From the NCBI RefSeq assembly GCF_020379485.1, contig NC_063444.1, forward strand, positions 6,024,652 through 6,088,651: DNA of 64,000 nucleotides, given 5' to 3'. Shown in pieces: positions 59,510 to 64,000 of this stretch; the first letter of the stretch is position 1, and every line of letters begins with the position of its first letter. This stretch comes from Brassica napus (Eukaryota > Streptophyta > Magnoliopsida > Brassicales > Brassicaceae). Under the pieces are notes generated by a model, which saw only the letters and a program-made list of their open reading frames with translations, was not told where the DNA came from and searched no databases. Position numbers and translations under genes: made by a program.

Positions 59510-60763
59510 ATGTATCAAATCTTCATCTTCTTTGTAACAATCTTCCACAGTTATTACTATGTATCTGCTCAGCCTCCTGCTCCTCCGTTCAGAAACGGCG
59601 ACCTAGTCACAAACTTCGAGCCGAGTTTAGCCGTCGTCACCGGCGTTCTCGCCATCATGTTCACACTCACTTTCGTCCTCCTCGTCTACGCTAAGTGCTG
59701 CCACATCGATCTCCGGTCAGGTACCGGCGACGGAAGACGGCAAGATCGCCGGCTCCGACAAGGAATATTCTTTAACCGGTCTACCAACTCCTCGGACCGA
59801 TTCTCCGGTTTAGACAAAACCGCGATAGAGTCACTTCCTCTGTTTAGATTCTCTGCTTTGAAAGGATCAAAACAAGGGCTTGAGTGTTCTGTCTGTCTAT
59901 CTAAATTCGAAAGCGTCGAGATTCTTAGATTGTTGCCTAAATGTCGTCACGCTTTCCACGTGGGATGCATCGATCAGTGGCTTGAGCAGCACGCAACTTG
60001 TCCTCTCTGCAGAGCGAGAGTCTCAGTGGAAGATGAGTCCTCTGTCCATGGAAACAGCTTCCGGTTCTTGAATCAGTCTGAGGTACGGGAAGACTCGAGC
60101 TTGGAGCTTTACATCGAGAGAGAAGAAGAAGAAGAAGAGAGGAGACAGAGAGAGGAACTTGGTGGGTCGTCGAGGTTCAGCATCGGAGGGAGTTTCAGGA
60201 AGATTCTTAAATTAGGTCATAAAGATAAACCGTTACTTGATCAACACGGAGAAGATAAGGTGATGCATAAGTTCAATCATAGGATCCTTGTGTCTGATGT
60301 TGTGTTCAAGAATCGTTGGAGCAACGTGAGCTCATCTGATTTGATGTTTTTGAATTCGGAGATGGTTAGTTCGATTTCCAGTGAGAGATTCTCGTCGATG
60401 GATAGAGTGAAGAGAGGTGATGAAGAGGATCGAAGAGGTAACTTGCAAGTCAAGGAAGATAATAGAATGTTGGAGAACAAGTTGTCGGAAAACAGAGATC
60501 TTGGTTCTAAATCAAGAAACGTTATGATCGAGCCGGGAAGAAGATCGATTTCTGACATCACTGCGGTTCCTAGACTGAGTATTGTGGTCCATGGAGATTG
60601 TAGCGGTTCAAACGCAGCGTCTGCGTTAGAAAACGGTGGAAACGAGACGGAGGAGAGAAGACGGCGTTTGTGGCTGCCCATCGCTAGAAAAACCGCTCAG
60701 TGGTTTGCCAATAGAGAAAAAAGACATCAAATTAACACAACACACCAACACTTTGATGTTTAG
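59510..60763 (+). CDS. ATL42: ATL-family RING-H2 E3 ubiquitin ligase (ATL42)
   Basis: A single-exon, membrane-anchored ubiquitin ligase, 417 aa. The parts in order are a signal peptide (1-20), one transmembrane segment (about 41-61, VVTGVLAIMFTLTFVLLVYA) and the GLD motif (FSGLDKTAIESLP, 98-110). The RING-H2 domain follows at 126-167. Its ligands are Cys126, Cys129, Cys145, His147, His150, Cys153, Cys164 and Cys167, in C-x2-C-x15-C-x-H-x2-H-x2-C-x10-C-x2-C spacing. The tryptophan after the sixth ligand (IDQW) needed for E2 binding is present. The long C-terminal tail is charged and disordered. Lack of introns is typical of ATLs. Position and tail length suggest Arabidopsis AT4G28890; the substrates are unknown. 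Confidence 0.93.
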   Translation: MYQIFIFFVTIFHSYYYVSAQPPAPPFRNGDLVTNFEPSLAVVTGVLAIMFTLTFVLLVYAKCCHIDLRSGTGDGRRQDRRLRQGIFFNRSTNSSDRFSGLDKTAIESLPLFRFSALKGSKQGLECSVCLSKFESVEILRLLPKCRHAFHVGCIDQWLEQHATCPLCRARVSVEDESSVHGNSFRFLNQSEVREDSSLELYIEREEEEEERRQREELGGSSRFSIGGSFRKILKLGHKDKPLLDQHGEDKVMHKFNHRILVSDVVFKNRWSNVSSSDLMFLNSEMVSSISSERFSSMDRVKRGDEEDRRGNLQVKEDNRMLENKLSENRDLGSKSRNVMIEPGRRSISDITAVPRLSIVVHGDCSGSNAASALENGGNETEERRRRLWLPIARKTAQWFANREKRHQINTTHQHFDV

Positions 60764-63143
60764 TTTCTTTGCAATTTTTTTTTACCTTTTACAAATATTT
60801 AATTTTGATCTATGTTCTCTTTACAAAATTCTTACACATGTTAGATCAAAAAGAAGATGATTTGCGTAAATAAATTTGAGATATGTATATATATGACTGT
60901 TTTTTTTTGGTAAAAATATATATGATTTTTTTGACAATACATATTAGTGTATTGAATTATTACTGGGTTTTATTCTGGTATTATTTTATTTTTTTAATAA
61001 TTGTTTTCAATAAATAGAACATGTCAGCTTACCTGGTTACAGAAGCAACCACGCTCATTTGAAATTTATTAAATTTATTAATATGACTGCATTATTAATT
61101 CTTTTGTCAACGACTGCATCATATCAATATAAATACACACATGTAATATTTGCTTAAGCGTCTATAGATTTAAAAAAAAACAAAGTATTAGTTATACCAA
61201 TTTGGTTCGGCTCTTGATAATTGTGTTCTCTTGTTTGGACTAACATTACTAACTCAAGTGTTTGATTACAAAACACATAATAGTAGGTAAACTAAACTGC
61301 TAATAATGTAGACTTATAGCTTCATACGAACACTGCATTTGCAAATTTAATCATCAATAAATATCTCATTTTAATAAAATAGAATGTTAGAAACAATGAA
61401 TCTAGGTTATAAGCAACATATTAGTTTGTCACTTTCTCAACAATCCCAATAATATGAACTAATCCCATTTTATAGCATTTTCCTTCAGAGTATTTTAAAC
61501 TCTTTTCCAATTGCAAACTATAATATCATATCACCAATCAGTATATAATATATGATATTTATTTATCATGATTTGATGTAGGAATCTGACTCCTCGGATC
61601 TTGTCTTTTATGTATATATCTGCCACTAAACTTAAAATAGACGTATATTTTCGTCATGCACATTGCACGTAAATATGCTATCTAAAGTCTCTATAGTTTA
61701 ATGGAAAACCTTTTCTTTTACTTGAACATTATTATACCTTGTAACGAGGGACACGAGGATAGGACCTGGGATGCCTTGAGTGCAGGCTGTGCAGCACCAT
61801 AGGCGGGCACCTTTTTAATACTGTATGTTGTAATATTTCATCTAAAATCTTATAAGATAATAGGGTATACATAACTTATTTGCGTGTAAATAGATCTCAT
61901 TTCTACATTTGAGAATCATGAAAAATATATATGTTCCAAGTGGTTCTGCAATGTGTTAAATATATATATATATATATATATAGATATTATTTTCAATTAA
62001 TATACTCACAAAGTTGGTTATGACTTATAGTACAAAACAAAATGTGGAGTTCATTAACAACACGAAACCCATTTGTCCACAATATTGAAGTAGTCTTTTG
62101 TGATGATTGACATAAATTCTCATTTTAATTGCCCTTTATTGGGATAGCTGACAACAACAAAATAAGTAATTCTTTTCAGATTTGAGAAAATTTCAACTAC
62201 ATATGTAAACAATTCAAAGAACATAAATATAATAAGAAATGTGCACAAAAAAAAATATAGAGATATATAAGAAATAGGTAAATGAGGCCAAAGATTGTTG
62301 TTATATAGAAAGCAAGTCACTGCATCATAATATCATGTGGTGGTTCAACTTTATGACGATAGTGAATAGGTCCTCTCTTACGCCTTGAGATTTTGTTTCC
62401 GTTGAAGCTGCAGATAACACACCTACACCTATATCTTGGATGATAGTGATGATGATAATTATGATGATGAAGATGATGACGCAAGTGATGATGGTTTTCC
62501 TAAAGAGCGCAAACAAACCGAGCTGTCTGATACCGCAGAAACACAGGCCGACACCAATAGACTGGCTTCATGAGCTCACTAACATTTGTTCTTTTCCAGA
62601 TTAAACTGCTCCACTCTTGGCAAAATCATTGATATCAGAAAGCTGGCTAAATGATGTTGAAGTCCCCTGCCACAAGCAAGCTCTTGACTCAAAAGCCTTT
62701 TTAGGACATGTACAAACTCTTTGCTCAAGGCCTGGCTCTTGAAGTTTCTGCAAACAAAATGATGATCAAGTAGCAAAACGCAAATTACGCCACAAATCAA
62801 GTGAACTATGAACATGTATATGAAACCAGAGTACACAGATGAGAATGGAACACAAGAATCAAATTACAATCAAATTACAAGTCCGGTTTGCAAGATATAT
62901 TATATAAAGGTGTGAAGTCAGTAAGCTGTTCATGGAAAGATAAAAGACTTTCATGCCTTGTGTGTAACAGTAGGCTTTGGTCATGTAGAATCTGCAACCT
63001 CGCCTAGAGATTCCACTGCAGAAATCACAGTTTTAAAGCTCTCACTTAGTCACTAACTCCTTCATTTCTCCCAAAGGCTATATATAATCTTTGCTCAGCA
63101 GTTCAGAAGAAAGAAAAACTACACTTTGCTTTTTGCTTTGGCG
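60764..63143. other. Intergenic: ATL42 3' flank, AT-rich DNA, CKL 3' region
   Basis: An AT-rich 2.4 kb interval. It contains an (AT)n run at about 61961-61981, a small GC-rich island at about 61745-61812 (GAGTGCAGGCTGTGCAGCAC) and an exon-like stretch at 62330-62840. No coding gene is supported. A non-coding transcript or extended CKL 3' UTR is possible on the right side. Confidence 0.4.
62580..62760 (-). other. Exon-like sequence downstream of the CKL gene, unclassified
   Basis: On the minus strand a good acceptor (GTTTGCAG at about 62748-62755) precedes sequence of coding-like composition. The open frame FKSQALSKEFVHVLKRLLSQ continues to a stop at 62579. Another frame is also open for about 48 codons. 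I recognise no domain. It could be an alternative 3' exon of the CKL gene, a non-coding RNA, or a relic. Confidence 0.25.
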
Positions 63144-64000
63144 TCATTTCCCTCGAGACATGAATGATGAAGCCCAGCCACCGGTTCTCTTCCCACCCCC
63201 ATTCCCAGAACTTGAGGTTTCAGGAGGGAACACTGTCTTTACGTCATTTCTTTTAGAAGTACTTGCAGGAGATGCTGAAGTGGATGGCATTTGCATCTGC
63301 AATGGACAAGGAGTTTTCAGTTAAGTAACGGTCAAGGACAAAGGCACTTTGAATAAAAATAAAACAGGATAGAGTTTTTGTCAGAGAAGAACCATCAACA
63401 AGGGGGGTGGGAGGTATGTACCTTATTGTGGAGGGAGTGATCAAAACCTGGACTCCTATTATTATTCATCCGGGGGGTTGGACCAATAGTATTAGAGGAT
63501 CTAACGCGCTCAGAGGACTCAGCTTCATGTGAGATATTAGTTCCTCCTGCAAGACAGAGAGTTAGCATCAACTCAACAGAGATATTGGAATCATTATTAT
63601 TAACCAGCAAGTGACTAAATCAAAATTGTTAACTAGAGCTGCTAACCTTGATGATTGCTTGTGTCCATTGGCATTGCACGACCATTGCTAGACCCAGGAA
63701 TTGCCTGCAGTATACAAAACATTTATCACTAAGTAATCTTCTTTATGAATGAGACAAAAATATGCATACATTCAAGGATACCTGAGACTGATTTCTAGCT
63801 TTCTGTGCTTGTTGATACTTTATAATAGTCCAATCAAATATATAGTCGAATTCATATCCTGCAAAGAAGAAAACACTTTTAAACTGAGCAAGGTAGGTAA
63901 CTGATGCTGGTGAAAATTATAGAGATATGCCTTTTTTTTTTTTATAAATACCTTCCCGGGAGAATAGATCACGAAAAAGCCGCTTCAAGAACCCGTAATC
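63144..64000 (-). CDS. CKL3: Casein kinase I-like protein (CKL3 type), 3' part, cut by the window edge
   Basis: The C-terminal 153 residues of a plant casein kinase I. Five exons are visible on the minus strand: 63952-64000 (continuing beyond the window), 63782-63858, 63647-63704, 63422-63546 and 63144-63296. The first reads [17 protein letters not shown] and the next [19 protein letters not shown], which together form the end of the CK1 kinase domain. A Ser/Gly/Asn-rich regulatory tail with [19 protein letters not shown] follows and ends SSFMSRGK. The catalytic core lies beyond the right edge. CKLs act in the nucleus, cytoplasm or at plasmodesmata. Adjacent to ATL42 the likely counterpart is Arabidopsis AT4G28880, though the paralogue CKL4 is close in sequence. 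Confidence 0.9.

Noticed and set aside
60277..60681. Minus-strand open frame of 134 codons
   Set aside because: Antisense to the ATL42 tail; no domain of its own.
1..64000. CRISPR arrays, bacterial operons, riboswitches
   Set aside because: Spliced plant genes throughout; the 29-bp repeat at 36523 has no spacers between units and is a minisatellite.

Overview
This is a plant nuclear genome window, almost certainly from a Brassica-type crucifer. The evidence is GT-AG introns, AT-rich intergenic DNA packed with transposon remnants, and proteins that read as close relatives of Arabidopsis proteins. From memory of Arabidopsis, the genes follow the bottom of chromosome 4 in order: AIM1, a TCX5-like CXC protein, a RanBP2-type zinc-finger RNA-binding protein, CDKF;1, ROP9, a nucleoside-phosphorylase-like protein, NINJA, ATL42 and a CKL3-like casein kinase cut by the right edge. 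The exception is a complete DNA topoisomerase II gene between ROP9 and the phosphorylase, which is on chromosome 3 in Arabidopsis.

Layout. 168-7862: a decayed CACTA (En/Spm) transposon with one terminal repeat, an ORF1-type pseudogene, a TNP2-type transposase pseudogene and a probable LTR insertion. 7863-11750: AT-rich DNA with a tandem duplication of about 740 bp period. 11763-33012: a dense gene island with AIM1 on + and TCX, RanBP2-ZnF, CDKF;1, ROP9 and TOPII on -. 33013-38499: gene-poor, with a roughly 1 kb Helitron, a 29-bp tandem repeat, two fold-back elements and a possible tiny gene. 38500-40971: phosphorylase gene (-). 40972-55150: a transposon-rich interval with a Harbinger-type MITE, a tRNA-derived SINE, Helitron ends, a complete 3.5 kb Helitron, a Mutator-like element with 10-bp target duplications and a small poly(A)-tailed insertion with 17-bp target duplications. 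55150-57190: NINJA (+), followed by ATL42 (+, 59510-60763) and the 3' part of the CKL gene (-, 63144 to the edge).

The genes are housekeeping and signalling genes, not an operon or a dedicated pathway. AIM1 performs the middle steps of peroxisomal beta-oxidation, a route used in jasmonate synthesis, and NINJA is the adaptor that represses jasmonate-responsive genes. The link is functional only, because the genes lie about 40 kb apart. CDKF;1 (CDK-activating kinase activator), the TCX protein (DREAM-type cell-cycle and chromatin repressor) and TOPII all act in proliferating cells. I resolved all exon boundaries by hand. The exon sums are multiples of three for AIM1 (722 aa), TCX (580 aa), RanBP2-ZnF (327 aa), CDKF;1 (477 aa), ROP9 (209 aa), TOPII (1412 aa), phosphorylase (347 aa) and NINJA (417 aa). 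I found no unknown multigene system. The most useful novelties are the out-of-place TOPII gene and the stack of well-delimited transposon insertions, two of which sit in the NINJA promoter region.
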